Of a stretch of DNA of 64,000 nucleotides, positions 1-8,599 are shown piece by piece. A model generated the notes under the pieces. It searched no databases. It worked only from the letters and a program-made list of their open reading frames with translations, and had not been told where the DNA came from. A program made the translations under genes and the position numbers. The DNA comes from an uncultured Coriobacteriales bacterium. GTDB taxonomy: Bacteria; Actinomycetota; Coriobacteriia; Coriobacteriales; UMGS124. The stretch covers positions 7,058-71,057 of the forward strand of contig CABQHM010000010.1 of the NCBI GenBank assembly GCA_902464015.1, read 5' to 3'. Within the stretch, counting starts at the first letter, position 1. Every line of letters begins with the position of its first letter.

Positions 1-711
1 CTGGATGCATGCCACCCAAACGTGCTTTGGATTGGCCCCGGCGAAGGTCAAATTATTCAGACGCAGGAGACGCTCAGGAACACCTTCTATGCCGAGAAAA
101 ACAATCTAACGTTTGCGGTTCACGACCTCAGCGTCACCGCGCTTCCCACCGGAAGCCCCTCGGTCCTCGAGGTGGTCATGATGTTCCTTGTCGACACCTT
201 CTGGCCAAATGGAGCAACCGGCCGCGTGAGCCAGCGAATCCACCTCAGCTGGGTAGGTTGTAAGGAGACGCCGCGCATTCTGCTGTGCCATATCTCAAAC
301 GCCATCGCATATGATGAGCGCGACACCATTTATCCCCTGCATTATGACGAGACCTTTGGGACAGAGATGCACTACGAAGGGGCTCCCGCCTCAGGCAGGG
401 TCTGCCTGCGCGCAAAAGGGCACACGACGATGTATCTCGACCACGAGTGCATCATCTATGCAGAGAGTCACGACCGCCACACGCTGGTCCATACCTCCAG
501 CGGTACCTACGAAGCCACCGAGTCGCTTTCGGCAATTGCCAAGCTCTACCAAGACTTGCTCGTGCGCTGCCATGCGAGTTACCTGGTAAACCCAGCTTTT
601 ATCTCAAGTATTTCGCGTTTTCAAGTTGAACTGCACGACGGAACAATCTTGCCAATCCCCGAGAAGAAATACACGACCATCCGAGCGCTTCTCGAGCAGA
701 GGATGCACTAG
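1..711 (+). CDS. LytTR-family transcriptional regulator (5' end outside window)
   Basis: The frame is open from the first base of the window and ends at 711, so the N-terminus is cut off by the window edge. The C-terminal ~100 residues form a LytTR DNA-binding domain: a predicted beta-rich segment, then RCHASYLVNP, which matches the R/H-H-x-S-(F/Y)-(L/V)-V-N signature, then LHDGTILPIPEKKY, which matches the closing strand pair. The N-terminal part begins with a HPNVLWIGPGEG stretch resembling the SnoaL/NTF2-like fold seen in some LytTR proteins; that assignment is tentative. There is no receiver domain in the visible part, so it is probably a one-component regulator. It converges on the HemW-like gene at 960-1970. 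Its target is unknown. Confidence 0.8.
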   Translation: MDACHPNVLWIGPGEGQIIQTQETLRNTFYAEKNNLTFAVHDLSVTALPTGSPSVLEVVMMFLVDTFWPNGATGRVSQRIHLSWVGCKETPRILLCHISNAIAYDERDTIYPLHYDETFGTEMHYEGAPASGRVCLRAKGHTTMYLDHECIIYAESHDRHTLVHTSSGTYEATESLSAIAKLYQDLLVRCHASYLVNPAFISSISRFQVELHDGTILPIPEKKYTTIRALLEQRMH

Positions 712-910
712 AGAAACGGCAAAACCACTCAAGCAAAGTGGCAAGGATACACTGCGTGCCCTCCATGACGGCTATTTACAGCATCAAAGCGGGAGGAGCC
801 ATGGCAGTCGACGACCCCGATGGTCAAACGGATTGAAAAGCTACCGTGAATTATCCCTAAGCAATGGCCACCACGGCCAAGTATTATATCAAGCAAGTCC
901 CAGCATCAAA

Positions 911-946
911 GGCGCTGCGGCATCCGGACAGGCATGTCGCAGCGCC
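911..946 (-). terminator. Rho-independent terminator between convergent genes
   Basis: Nine-base arms GGCGCTGCG (911-919) and CGCAGCGCC (938-946). On the minus strand the stem is followed by a short T run. It lies just past the stop of the HemW-like gene and could also stop the LytTR transcript. Confidence 0.6.
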
Positions 947-959
947 CCTCCTGCGATTT

Positions 960-1970
960 CTATCCCGCCCTACGCACGGTCGCGACGCACTTCTCGGGGT
1001 CATCAGAGAAGCGAAGGTACGTAGAGAGCTCGGACGTATTGCGAGCCTCGACACCGTCAAAGAGCGTGCGAGCGCCCAGGCCGAAGCCGAGTGTCTCCGT
1101 AGTGCCGGCTGCCACAAGTACCTCGTAGAGGCTCTCGTGACCAGGCAGGGCCCAGCGTCCGGGGAGATACTCGCCGAAGCCGGCCATAGCAAGGGCCTCC
1201 CGCATGGCTGCACGTACCTGCTCCGCCTCCTCGGCGCTAGGGGTGCAGGCCGTGGCTGATACAGGTACGGCAAGGTTCGCCGCAGGCCTGTAATCCCCCA
1301 GGCGCACCTCGCTCGCGCCATAGGCCAAGACCACCTCCACACTCGCACGTGCCGAGGCGGGCGTCTGCCCCGGAATGCCCACGAGCAGCTCAAACGCAAG
1401 GTCCGCCTCGCGATCGGCCAGGCGCACACCATGGCCACACTCTGGCAGGGCACCAAGCACCATACGCGTCACGTCCATAGCGCTCGGATCGAGCGCACGA
1501 CCCAGAGCTCGCCACTCCTTGAGCGAACTCGTGGCGTAATCCATCACAATGCGGCTCACATGCCCGATGCGAAAAGCGTCCACCGAGGCAGCCGCCACCA
1601 TGCCGGGTCGGGCACGAAGCACGATTTCGGCACCCGGTGCGAGGTTGAAGTTCTGGCACACGTCACGCAGAAGCGCCCCCAGCACGTCATCGGCCACATG
1701 CGCTGCCATGCCGTCGGTAAGCGCCACGGCCTGCACCTGGCAGTCGGCATAATCGGGGGCGCTGGCAAGCACCTCGCGGGCGAGCGCCCCCACATAGGCA
1801 TGGCCATCCACCATGCGTGGGTCAAGCATGCCCGGCACGCCGTTGCCACCCGCTTCCGGCGAAAAGGGCATGCGCAGCTCGACTACGATGGGACGCAAGC
1901 CCGTGTCCCTCGGCATCGTTTCGCAATCCACAACCCGCAAATCACCTTTGCAACCGCCGTTCGCACCCAT
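960..1970 (-). CDS. HemW/HemN-like protein lacking the radical-SAM cysteine motif
   Basis: About 336 residues with the layout of HemW (heme chaperone) and HemN. A first strand, IVVELRMPF, aligns with the LYIHIPFC strand of HemW. A helix ending YVGALAREV follows, then the PGAEIVLRARP segment equivalent to the EitiEanP strand, and FELLVGIPGQTPAS equivalent to the DLIyGlPgQT strand. The CxxxCxxC cluster ligands that should follow the first strand are absent; the segment is SPEAGGNGVPG. It therefore cannot hold the radical-SAM 4Fe-4S cluster in the usual way. The start at 1970 is chosen for an upstream GGAG; the frame is open to 2147. It follows the flavoprotein at 2273-4099 on the same strand, beyond a terminator. 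A second family member at 31689-32762 sits in the same position beside another flavoprotein. A cofactor-chaperone role is inferred, not shown. Confidence 0.7.
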   Translation of the reverse strand: MGANGGCKGDLRVVDCETMPRDTGLRPIVVELRMPFSPEAGGNGVPGMLDPRMVDGHAYVGALAREVLASAPDYADCQVQAVALTDGMAAHVADDVLGALLRDVCQNFNLAPGAEIVLRARPGMVAAASVDAFRIGHVSRIVMDYATSSLKEWRALGRALDPSAMDVTRMVLGALPECGHGVRLADREADLAFELLVGIPGQTPASARASVEVVLAYGASEVRLGDYRPAANLAVPVSATACTPSAEEAEQVRAAMREALAMAGFGEYLPGRWALPGHESLYEVLVAAGTTETLGFGLGARTLFDGVEARNTSELSTYLRFSDDPEKCVATVRRAG

Positions 1971-2028
1971 GCCCTCGCGCACTCCCCTCGAATCCACGCC
2001 CGTTTGCGACCGATGCCGTACAAAAAAC

Positions 2029-2154
2029 CGACACGTTTGCGTTTTGTTGAAAAAGTAGGAGGTACAGCCAAAGGCCGCACCCCATCTACCTGCGATGATG
2101 CAATCACCCATTGAACGGATAGTCACCTCGCCGCAATTAAAACGCAAACATGCG
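2029..2154. promoter_or_regulatory. Inverted-repeat-bounded regulatory element, copy 1
   Basis: Outer inverted repeats: ACACGTTTGCGTTTT (2031-2045) and AAAACGCAAACATGCG (2139-2154). The interior is exactly 93 bases, and TCTACCTG begins at interior position 40 (2085-2092). An element with the same arms, the same 93-base interior and the same core offset lies at 43476-43602. A variant lies at 9163-9291. It is upstream of the HemW-like gene (start 1970). Confidence 0.65.
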
Positions 2155-2200
2155 GGATTTTAGAGCATTGGCGTGCCGGCTGCCCCGCCAATATCCGACG

Positions 2201-2241
2201 AAAGGGGTGCGGGCAGCGCGCATATGCACCGCCCGCACCCC
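2201..2241 (-). terminator. Rho-independent terminator after flavoprotein gene
   Basis: Eleven-base arms GGGGTGCGGGC (2204-2214) and GCCCGCACCCC (2231-2241), followed on the minus strand by TTTCG. It separates the flavoprotein from the downstream HemW-like gene. Confidence 0.75.
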
Positions 2242-2272
2242 TCATTAGCTGCTGTCTTACCCAGAGAATGCC

Positions 2273-4099
2273 TTACTCCGCCAGGCTGCCGAAGTGCTCG
2301 CCGAGCAGCGCGCCGAACACGGTGGCGAAGCCGATGGAAATGCCGTTCATCGGTGCGGTGTACTGCAGCGGGAAACGGCCGCCCGAGCAGTTGCCCGTGG
2401 CGAAGAGGCCCTCGATGGGCTCGAAGCGCTGGTCGAGCACCTGCTGGTTGCCATCGACGAACAGGCCGGAGAGCGTCACCAGCACGATGTTGGCGTTGCG
2501 GGTGTTCTTCTCGGCGTAGAAAGGACCCTCGTTAATGGGCCACATCATGTCTGCGGGCTTGGCGTAATCCTCATCGCGGCCGGCCTCGGCGTAACCGGAG
2601 TAGGTTTGGACGCTCTCGACGAAGTTGGCCGCAGCCTCGCCCTCGAGACCAAGGTAACCCGCAAGAGTCTCAAGGTCGTCAGCAGCAAAGATACCGTTGA
2701 CACCCTCGGCGCCGGCCTCGTAGGCCTCCTTCAGCTTGGCCTCATACTCGTCCATCTTGGCATCGGAAATGTCGGCGCAGTTGAAGTGACCCAGGGCCTG
2801 GTTCTGAGCAAACTGGCGCCAGTGGCCGTTGTCCCACACCTGGATAATGTCAGAGTCGATGGGCTGGCGGGCGCTCTGGCAACCGGCGACGAACGGCACG
2901 CCGAAGGCCTCGTTGCAGAAACGCTTACCGTACTTGTTGATCCAGCAACCGGCCGCAGCGCCGAAGAAGCCCATGGGAAGGGCACTCGTGGCACCGCCCA
3001 TGGCGGCACGCGGGCCGATCTCCATCACGCCGCCGGCCCAAATGCCCATCTTGATGCCGTATCCGTCGCGGCCCGAGCCTGCAAGCTGGGTGTAGGGGTT
3101 GCACTCCTGGACCTCGGTGCACAGGGCGTTGTACATGTCGGAGTTGGCGGAGAAATCGCCCAGAGCCAGCACCACGCCGTACTTGGCGTTGAGTTGCTTG
3201 TAGGCACCGGTCTCATTGTCCTGCACGATGGCGCCGCAGACCTTGCCATCCTGCTTGAGGAGGACGACGGCCGAGGTGCCAAAGAGTGCCTGCGAGCTGG
3301 GGCTTGCCTCGATGCCCTTGTCGACAGAGGCAGTGCAGAAAGCACCAGAGGTTTCAAAAACACCGGAGCCAAGCTTCAGCGTGGCTGGGTAGGTCCAGAA
3401 GTAGCCCTTCTTATAGGCATAGTCGCTACCAGGCTGAATGGTGCACACCGATTCCACGGCAGTGATGTCGGGCTGGAGCTCCATCATCCAGTCGACCATC
3501 TCGCCATTGCGCTGGGCAAACTGCTTGATAAGGTCGGGCTGGGCGCGGCCGGCGCTCTGAAGCTGGTACGAATCAATGAAGTCCCACGGGTCAAAGATGT
3601 CCTTGGGCACGCCGAGGACCTTCTCCTGCCACTCGGAGTTGAAATGGCCCAGCTCGCCGCCGTACATGGTGAAGCCGTCCTTGTCCTGGGTATCGACGCC
3701 CACGACGGTCAGGCCTTTCTCAGCCGCCATACGGAAGCACTGCGAACCAGAGTAGCCCAAGCCGAGCACCACGACGTCGGCCTCGATGGTCTCGGTGATG
3801 TCGGCCTCGTCGATGACGGGGGCCTCGCCCACCCAGTTGCGACGCATGGAGTAGTAGACGGTGTCGCCGTTTGCGTCAACACGGGCAACGTCGTCCTCGC
3901 CGGAATAGGGAGGCGTGGTGGGCGCAGCGCTCATCGGGCCACCGGCGGGAGCGCCGCCCTCGGGACCGCCGGCAGGCGCACCTCCATCGGAACCGCCGGC
4001 AGGCGCATCGGCCAGAGCCGCACTGGCGGCCACGGTCATCGCGGCGGCACCGGCCGCTGCAAGGAAGGAGCGACGGGAAACACGGGAAGCCTGGGACAT
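2273..4099 (-). CDS. Tat-exported FAD-binding reductase with Gly/Pro-rich linker
   Basis: A 608-residue member of the FAD_binding_2 (fumarate reductase/urocanate reductase) flavoprotein group. Residues 1-30 are a Tat signal (SRRSFL at 8-13, then a hydrophobic stretch ending ALA). Residues 31-60 are an unusual Gly/Pro/Ala-rich tether with repeated GAPAGG units. The FAD Rossmann motif VVVLGLGYSG is near 109-118. A GYGIKMGIWAGG segment and a C-terminal GNCSGGRF...G motif complete the fold. The NRLGGNA segment that carries the substrate-binding arginine in fumarate and urocanate reductases is not conserved, so the substrate is probably something else. No N-terminal FMN_bind domain is present, so electrons must come from a separate donor. 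Family knowledge suggests an extracytoplasmic respiratory reductase. The promoter region 4100-4405 is rich in repeats. Confidence 0.85.
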   Translation of the reverse strand: MSQASRVSRRSFLAAAGAAAMTVAASAALADAPAGGSDGGAPAGGPEGGAPAGGPMSAAPTTPPYSGEDDVARVDANGDTVYYSMRRNWVGEAPVIDEADITETIEADVVVLGLGYSGSQCFRMAAEKGLTVVGVDTQDKDGFTMYGGELGHFNSEWQEKVLGVPKDIFDPWDFIDSYQLQSAGRAQPDLIKQFAQRNGEMVDWMMELQPDITAVESVCTIQPGSDYAYKKGYFWTYPATLKLGSGVFETSGAFCTASVDKGIEASPSSQALFGTSAVVLLKQDGKVCGAIVQDNETGAYKQLNAKYGVVLALGDFSANSDMYNALCTEVQECNPYTQLAGSGRDGYGIKMGIWAGGVMEIGPRAAMGGATSALPMGFFGAAAGCWINKYGKRFCNEAFGVPFVAGCQSARQPIDSDIIQVWDNGHWRQFAQNQALGHFNCADISDAKMDEYEAKLKEAYEAGAEGVNGIFAADDLETLAGYLGLEGEAAANFVESVQTYSGYAEAGRDEDYAKPADMMWPINEGPFYAEKNTRNANIVLVTLSGLFVDGNQQVLDQRFEPIEGLFATGNCSGGRFPLQYTAPMNGISIGFATVFGALLGEHFGSLAE

Positions 4100-4226
4100 G
4101 CAGGTACCTCCTCTTCAGGGCCGAGGCGACAAGCCCGCGGCCGTATGACAGACCGCAGGCGCCGCACCGCTCGCAGTGCGCCGCCTGCACTGGACTTAAG
4201 AGTAGGCAAACCCGTCTGCAAGGCCA

Positions 4227-4361
4227 TACCAAATTGTTATGAGCTATCTACCAGGTAAAATGTTTTACAACTCAAACGCGCCACACAACATCTGCCACCC
4301 GTATCGCAGGTTTTGGAGTATGCGATGGTCGCTCTATCGCGCTCTACCAAATTGTTTTGAG
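4227..4361. promoter_or_regulatory. Repeated promoter-region motifs upstream of flavoprotein
   Basis: The 17-base motif TACCAAATTGTTWTGAG occurs at 4227-4243 and again, with one mismatch, at 4345-4361. Between them, at 4247-4254, is the recurrent core TCTACCAG followed by GTAAAATGTTTTAC. All lie between the sufB terminator and the flavoprotein start at 4099. I infer regulator binding sites and/or promoter elements. Confidence 0.5.
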
Positions 4362-4405
4362 AGGCCTTGGTCGCCCACAGCCGACGCCATCTTCGTCTGC
4401 CGCAC

Positions 4406-4447
4406 AAAAAAAGCGCACCTGCGGGTCTTAAACCCTGACAGGTGCGC
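4406..4447 (-). terminator. Rho-independent terminator of sufCB
   Basis: GCGCACCTG (4413-4421) pairs with CAGGTGCGC (4439-4447). On the minus strand the stem is followed by seven T residues. A clear intrinsic terminator just after sufB. Confidence 0.85.
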
Positions 4448-4483
4448 CTTGAGACAGAACGCAATCTTGTTTGCGGCGTTCTC

Positions 4484-5464
4484 TTAGCTCAAGAAGTCCT
4501 GGATAATCTGCTCCTCGGCCTCTTCCTCGGTGAGACCCAGGGTCATGAGCTTGATAATCTCCTCGCCGGCAATCTTGCCGATGGCAGCTTCGTGCACGAG
4601 CTGGGCATCCTCGGAGTCAGCCTCGATACCGGGGATGGCGCGGACCTTGGCCTTGCCCATGAGGATGGCGTCGCACTGCACGTGGCCGCGGCAGTCGGCG
4701 GCGCCGATGACCAGCGGGTTGAAGATCTGCTGCGAGTTGTCCTTGGCAACCGAGCGGCTGATGACCTGCACGGAGGAGCCGTCGCCTTCCATGACGACCT
4801 TCATGTTGGAGGTCGCGGTCTGGTCGCCTGTGGTCATGAGCTTCTCGGTGAGGGTGAGCTTGCAGTTGGAGCCCAGGTAGCAGTCGGTGTCGCGCACGGT
4901 GCTCGAGACGCCCTCGATCTGCACGGTGAGCATCTCCATGGTGGAGCCGTCCTCCATGTGGACCTCGGTCACCGGGTTGAGGATGCGCGCGCCCTCACCC
5001 GAGCCCTCGCCGTAGTGCTTCTCGAGGTAGACGACGCGGCTGTTCTTGCCCAGGAAGAAACGGTGGATGCCGTCGTGCTGGGAGTCCTCGCAGCCGTCGT
5101 TGTGCACGCCGCAGCCAGCGACGATGTACACGTCGGCACCCTCGCCGATGAAGAAGTCGTTGTACACCTTGTCGGTGAGGCCGCTCTCGGTGAGCACCAC
5201 GGGGATGTGGAGCTGCTCGCCCTGCGTGCCAGGGGCGACGTTGATATCGATGCCCGGCAGGTCCTCCTTCGTCGTGATGACGATGTTCTCGGAGTTCTGA
5301 CGCGCCGCAAGGTGGCCGTCCTTGCGAATGTTGATGGCGCCCGTGGTCTCGCCGGCCTTCATGTCGGCGATAATCTGAAGCATGTCGGAGGTGATGGAGT
5401 CGATCTCGCTCGCATCAAGGGCGCCCGCCTGGGCGGCCGTGGCCGTGTTCTGCTCTTCGCTCAT
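4484..5464 (-). CDS. sufB: SufB/SufD-family Fe-S cluster scaffold protein
   Basis: A 326-residue SufBD-fold protein, the scaffold partner of the SufC ATPase in Fe-S cluster assembly. Typical features are a long run of beta-helix repeats, a GADVYIVAGCGVHNDG segment, and the C-terminal ADCRGHVQCDAILMGKAKVRAIPGIEA region, equivalent to the conserved SufB/D core with its His and Cys residues. Short helices follow, ending in GLTEEEAEEQIIQDFLS. It is shorter than E. coli SufB (495 residues) and resembles the compact SufB of archaea and anaerobes. The start at 5464 has an ideal GGAGG. The gene begins two bases after the sufC stop, so the pair is translationally close. No sufD, sufS or sufU is adjacent. 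Confidence 0.9.
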   Translation of the reverse strand: MSEEQNTATAAQAGALDASEIDSITSDMLQIIADMKAGETTGAINIRKDGHLAARQNSENIVITTKEDLPGIDINVAPGTQGEQLHIPVVLTESGLTDKVYNDFFIGEGADVYIVAGCGVHNDGCEDSQHDGIHRFFLGKNSRVVYLEKHYGEGSGEGARILNPVTEVHMEDGSTMEMLTVQIEGVSSTVRDTDCYLGSNCKLTLTEKLMTTGDQTATSNMKVVMEGDGSSVQVISRSVAKDNSQQIFNPLVIGAADCRGHVQCDAILMGKAKVRAIPGIEADSEDAQLVHEAAIGKIAGEEIIKLMTLGLTEEEAEEQIIQDFLS

Positions 5465-5466
5465 CT

Positions 5467-6261
5467 CTAATCCTCCGGATTCAGGGACCACTGGCCCAGC
5501 TCGGTGTCAACAGTACCCAGGCCGCACGAGACGTTGGCGGCATGGCGACGAATCATGAGGGTGGGGAACATCTCCTCGCGCGTGCCCTGGCGGTCGACGC
5601 GGCCGTCCTTGATGACCACGATGTTGTCGGCGATGTCCATGATGCGCTCCTGGTGCGAGATGATGACCAGGGCGTGGTCGGGCTGGTCGGCATGGAACTT
5701 CTGGAAGGTGCCGATAAGCCTGTCGAAGCTCCACAGGTCGATGCCGGCCTCGGGCTCGTCGAAGATGGCCAGGCGCGGGTTGCGCGCGAGCACCGTGGCA
5801 ATCTCGATGCGCTTGAGCTCGCCACCGGAGAGGCTCTTATCCACGTCGCGCATAAGGTAGTTGCTCGAGCACAGGCCCACGGCGCTCAGATACTCATTGC
5901 ACTCCTGGGCCGAGATCTTCTTGCCCGAGGCGAGCTTGAGAAGCTTGCGTACCTTCATGCCCTTGAAGCGGGCCGGCGCCTGGAAACCGTAGCCGATGCC
6001 CATGCGAGCGCGCTCGTCGATGGTAGCTGCGGTGATGTCCTTGCCCTCAAAGACAATGCTACCCGACGTGGGCTTCTCGATGCCCATGATGAGGCGTGCG
6101 AGCGTGGACTTGCCGCCGCCGTTGGGGCCGGTGATGACCGTGATCCTGCCGGCTTCGATGTTCAGCGACAGGTCATCGATGATGCGCCTGCCGGGAACGG
6201 GCTTTCCTGCGGCGTCGACGCCCGCCGGTGCCTCAAACGCGATGTTCTCGAGTGTGAGCAT
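5467..6261 (-). CDS. sufC: SufC, ABC-type ATPase of Fe-S cluster assembly
   Basis: A 264-residue cytosolic ABC ATPase. The Walker A is GPNGGGKST. The Q-loop region is GYGFQAPARFKG, a SufC-like feature. The signature is LSGGELKR. The Walker B is LAIFDEPEAGID, in which DEPEAGLD-type wording is diagnostic of SufC, and the H-loop is VIISHQ. ATP hydrolysis here drives rearrangement of the SufB scaffold. An AAGGAGG-type ribosome binding site precedes the ATG at 6261. It is the first gene of a two-gene sufCB operon ending at the terminator at 4406-4447. A C-terminal extension (ANVSCGLGTVDTELGQW) follows the usual end of the domain. Confidence 0.93.
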   Translation of the reverse strand: MLTLENIAFEAPAGVDAAGKPVPGRRIIDDLSLNIEAGRITVITGPNGGGKSTLARLIMGIEKPTSGSIVFEGKDITAATIDERARMGIGYGFQAPARFKGMKVRKLLKLASGKKISAQECNEYLSAVGLCSSNYLMRDVDKSLSGGELKRIEIATVLARNPRLAIFDEPEAGIDLWSFDRLIGTFQKFHADQPDHALVIISHQERIMDIADNIVVIKDGRVDRQGTREEMFPTLMIRRHAANVSCGLGTVDTELGQWSLNPED

Positions 6262-6594
6262 CGCTCCTCCTTCTCCCTGATACTCCCAATCCCGTCTGCA
6301 GCACGTGGCCGCAGATCTTGATGGGGTTCAGTATAGGCGAAAAGGAGTTCAAATACCCGCAAGTCACTAGGATTTGTTTGGCAAATTTTCCCAGCGGCCC
6401 CCAAAAACCGGCCCCATCTGACTTCCGCCCCTCGCCGCAGTATGTCTATCAGACTGTCTACCTGGAAAAACGCTTGCCGTACGAACCCATTCCCCGGAAA
6501 AACCGGGTGCCACGTAACTCGCGCGCCTCACGCAAACCCCGTACTCATGCAGGCCCATCAAGCGGCGCACGGCCTTGAAGGAGCGGCCGGCGAG
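6262..6594. other. Intergenic region upstream of sufC
   Basis: 333 bases without a supported gene. It contains the recurrent core TCTACCTG at 6457-6464, followed by GAAAAACGC, and a small stem CCCCGG/CCGGGT near 6492-6507 that may end the diguanylate cyclase transcript. The sufCB promoter must lie here; I could not fix its hexamers. Confidence 0.4.
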
Positions 6595-7698
6595 CTACTT
6601 TGACACCTGAGCGGCGCCCGCGGAGGCACGCAGCTTTGCCGCACGCTTGCGCTCATACATCTGGACATCCGCGCGACGCACGCATTCCCGCATGTCGTCC
6701 CCGGGCTCAAAATGAGCATGTCCGATTGACACGGTGGTCATCCAGGAATGCTCCGCGTTCAGATCGACAATCTTTTTGACAAAGGTCTCCTCAAGGGCGT
6801 CCACCCCCGCCATGTTGCGATGTAGGATGACGCAAAACTCGTCACCGCCTATGCGGAAGCAATTGCCGTCACGTCCGTACACGTCGTAAATGGCCTTGGC
6901 AACGGCAACAAGGCACTCGTCGCCCACATCGTGACCATGCTTGTCGTTCACGCTTTTAAAGTCATCGACATCGAAGAAGATTACCTCCACCGAATCGCAG
7001 AGGTTCGAAAGGCGAGCCGTGTAACTTTGCCTGTTAAACAAGCACGTAAGGGCATCAGTCTGCTGGACAAACAAACAGTAAAGCATATAGAAGAAGATTC
7101 CGCACACGGCGAGAGTGGCCCAAACCATCAAGACAGAGGTATCGATAACGTTCACGATGATTGCAACAGCAACAAAAGCAAGGACAAGCCAGGGAATATA
7201 ACGAACACGCATCTCAAGCCGGGTGAGATAATGCATCGTCTCCCGCATGACATAGATTGCAACAACGCCGTACGTGGCGATGTACAGGGGGTACAGGGGC
7301 CCCCTGGAGAAGGCGGCGTTGTCATCAACGACGAAAACGAGCCCCGAAAAGGACAAGGCCAACTGGACGGCCGCATGAACTCCCGCGACGATAAACGCTA
7401 CCCGCACATACTTGCTTTTCTCATTGATAAAGGCGGCAGAGACGGCAATGGGCGCGAACAGGGCACACGCGTAATCGAGCGCCTGCGCTATGCACATGAT
7501 GGGGCGAACAAACGCGCCAGCACCATCGAACCACACGGTGAGAAACTCAGAGGTCGAGCCCGCAATAATGTCAGCAAACGCGAGCGTGAACAGGCGCTGT
7601 ACACGATGCGGAAGCACAACGTTGGCGCGCACCATGGCAATCGCGATGAGTGATGTAAAAAGCACGAAAGCCTTAACGTACAGATAGTACTTGTCCAT
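6595..7698 (-). CDS. Membrane-bound GGDEF diguanylate cyclase
   Basis: About 367 residues. The N-terminal ~200 residues carry six to eight hydrophobic segments and no recognised periplasmic sensor domain. The C-terminal ~160 residues form a GGDEF domain with an intact active-site loop (RIGGDEFCVI) and the upstream metal-binding segment FFDVDDFKSVNDKHGHDVGD, so synthesis of cyclic di-GMP from two GTP is expected. An inhibitory RxxD site is not obvious. The start at 7698 (MDKYYLYVK) is preferred because it begins the first membrane segment; the frame stays open to 7899. No EAL or HD-GYP partner is in the window. It is the only second-messenger gene seen here, and its ligand and targets are unknown. 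Confidence 0.85.
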   Translation of the reverse strand: MDKYYLYVKAFVLFTSLIAIAMVRANVVLPHRVQRLFTLAFADIIAGSTSEFLTVWFDGAGAFVRPIMCIAQALDYACALFAPIAVSAAFINEKSKYVRVAFIVAGVHAAVQLALSFSGLVFVVDDNAAFSRGPLYPLYIATYGVVAIYVMRETMHYLTRLEMRVRYIPWLVLAFVAVAIIVNVIDTSVLMVWATLAVCGIFFYMLYCLFVQQTDALTCLFNRQSYTARLSNLCDSVEVIFFDVDDFKSVNDKHGHDVGDECLVAVAKAIYDVYGRDGNCFRIGGDEFCVILHRNMAGVDALEETFVKKIVDLNAEHSWMTTVSIGHAHFEPGDDMRECVRRADVQMYERKRAAKLRASAGAAQVSK

Positions 7699-8049
7699 AA
7701 CTCCCACCGCGATGCCGACAAATTGTCCATCAGTATAGTATGCCGCGCGGCATCGCCCGGTGCGGTCAACGCATTGTAAAAGAATCAAGGCGCAAAAAGC
7801 GGGCACACGTTCTGGCCGGTAGCTACGAATTCTCTCGCTGAGCCATAGGCGTACCCACTCGATGCCGCCGATACCCAAGGTAGTTGCATATGGCAACAAC
7901 CTGTATGAGTAAAACTACATCCAAACGCAGGGCGCCTCCAGACATGCCATGCTACCCATAAGCACAGCCAATCCGTAGGCGCTCGCTCACATTACGCCAA
8001 TTAAGGTATGCATGCAAATAGATCAAACCAACTGGTGCCAATCTGTACC
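7699..8049. other. Intergenic region, no gene seen
   Basis: About 350 bases between the diguanylate cyclase start and the terminator of the NifX-like gene. It is more AT-rich towards 7880-8030. I see no RNA gene or convincing repeat. Confidence 0.35.
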
Positions 8050-8078
8050 AAAAAACAGGAGCGTCTTTGCGGCGCTCC
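8050..8078 (-). terminator. Rho-independent terminator of the NifX-like gene
   Basis: GGAGCG (8058-8063) pairs with CGCTCC (8073-8078). On the minus strand the stem is followed by TGTTTTTTGG. Confidence 0.75.
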
Positions 8079-8118
8079 CGTCCACTTGCTTGGTATTGGG
8101 TTTCGGACTCCCCGCGAC

Positions 8119-8481
8119 TTAGTGCACGCAGGCCTGGTCGAGCCTCATCGGGCGCAGGTCGCCGGCGATGAACTTGTCGATGACGGCACCCACCGTGGGG
8201 GCCATGGCATCGATGTACACCGAGGCACCGTTCTGCGTGAACGCACGGAACGGGGGCTGACCCATACCGAGAACGACGATGGCGTCGATGTCCAGGCTGA
8301 GCGCGTACTGGATGACGCCGCCGCAGCCATACTCATCATGGTCGACGTTCTTGAAGACCTCGACCTTCTCCACCTTGCCGTCTTCAATCGTGGCGATGGT
8401 GAAGTAGGGCGAATGTCCAAAGTGACCGCTGCGCGTGCTCTCGAGGCCCTGGTCAGTATCGCTGGGAACCGCAACCCTCAT
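8119..8481 (-). CDS. NifX/NifB-type FeMo-cofactor-binding-fold protein
   Basis: A 120-residue protein of the Nitro_FeMo-Co (NifX/NafY/NifB C-terminal) fold. It starts MRVAVPSD, has SGHFGHSPYFTIATIEDGKV, the typical ligand-face segment, then GCGGVIQYAL and VVLGMGQPPFRAF. The same fold occurs in small stand-alone proteins of anaerobes unrelated to nitrogen fixation, and no nif gene is nearby. The likely role is binding or carrying a metal or Fe-S cofactor. The start at 8481 has AAGGAG at good spacing. It lies 118 bases downstream of the ArsR gene on the same strand and is probably controlled by it. Confidence 0.85.
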   Translation of the reverse strand: MRVAVPSDTDQGLESTRSGHFGHSPYFTIATIEDGKVEKVEVFKNVDHDEYGCGGVIQYALSLDIDAIVVLGMGQPPFRAFTQNGASVYIDAMAPTVGAVIDKFIAGDLRPMRLDQACVH

Positions 8482-8599
8482 GTGAATCTCCTTCTCCGTT
8501 GTGCGACGGTGAAGTCGCACTCTCTGTATAGAACAGCCCCCGGTCCTTCGCGGGGAACCGGCAGGCTGCAAGAGCCCAATCTACCTCGGACGACAACCC

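Noticed and set aside
960..1970. Annotating the HemN/HemW-like proteins as coproporphyrinogen oxidase or radical-SAM enzymes
   Set aside because: Neither has the CxxxCxxC motif needed for the cluster, so that chemistry cannot be claimed.
2273..4099. Calling the flavoproteins fumarate or urocanate reductases, or the cardiac-glycoside reductase Cgr2
   Set aside because: The substrate-arginine motif is missing and I have no alignment to assign a specific substrate. Only the family is supported.
8119..8481. Nitrogen-fixation gene nifX
   Set aside because: The fold matches, but no nif gene is present and small relatives occur widely in non-diazotrophs.
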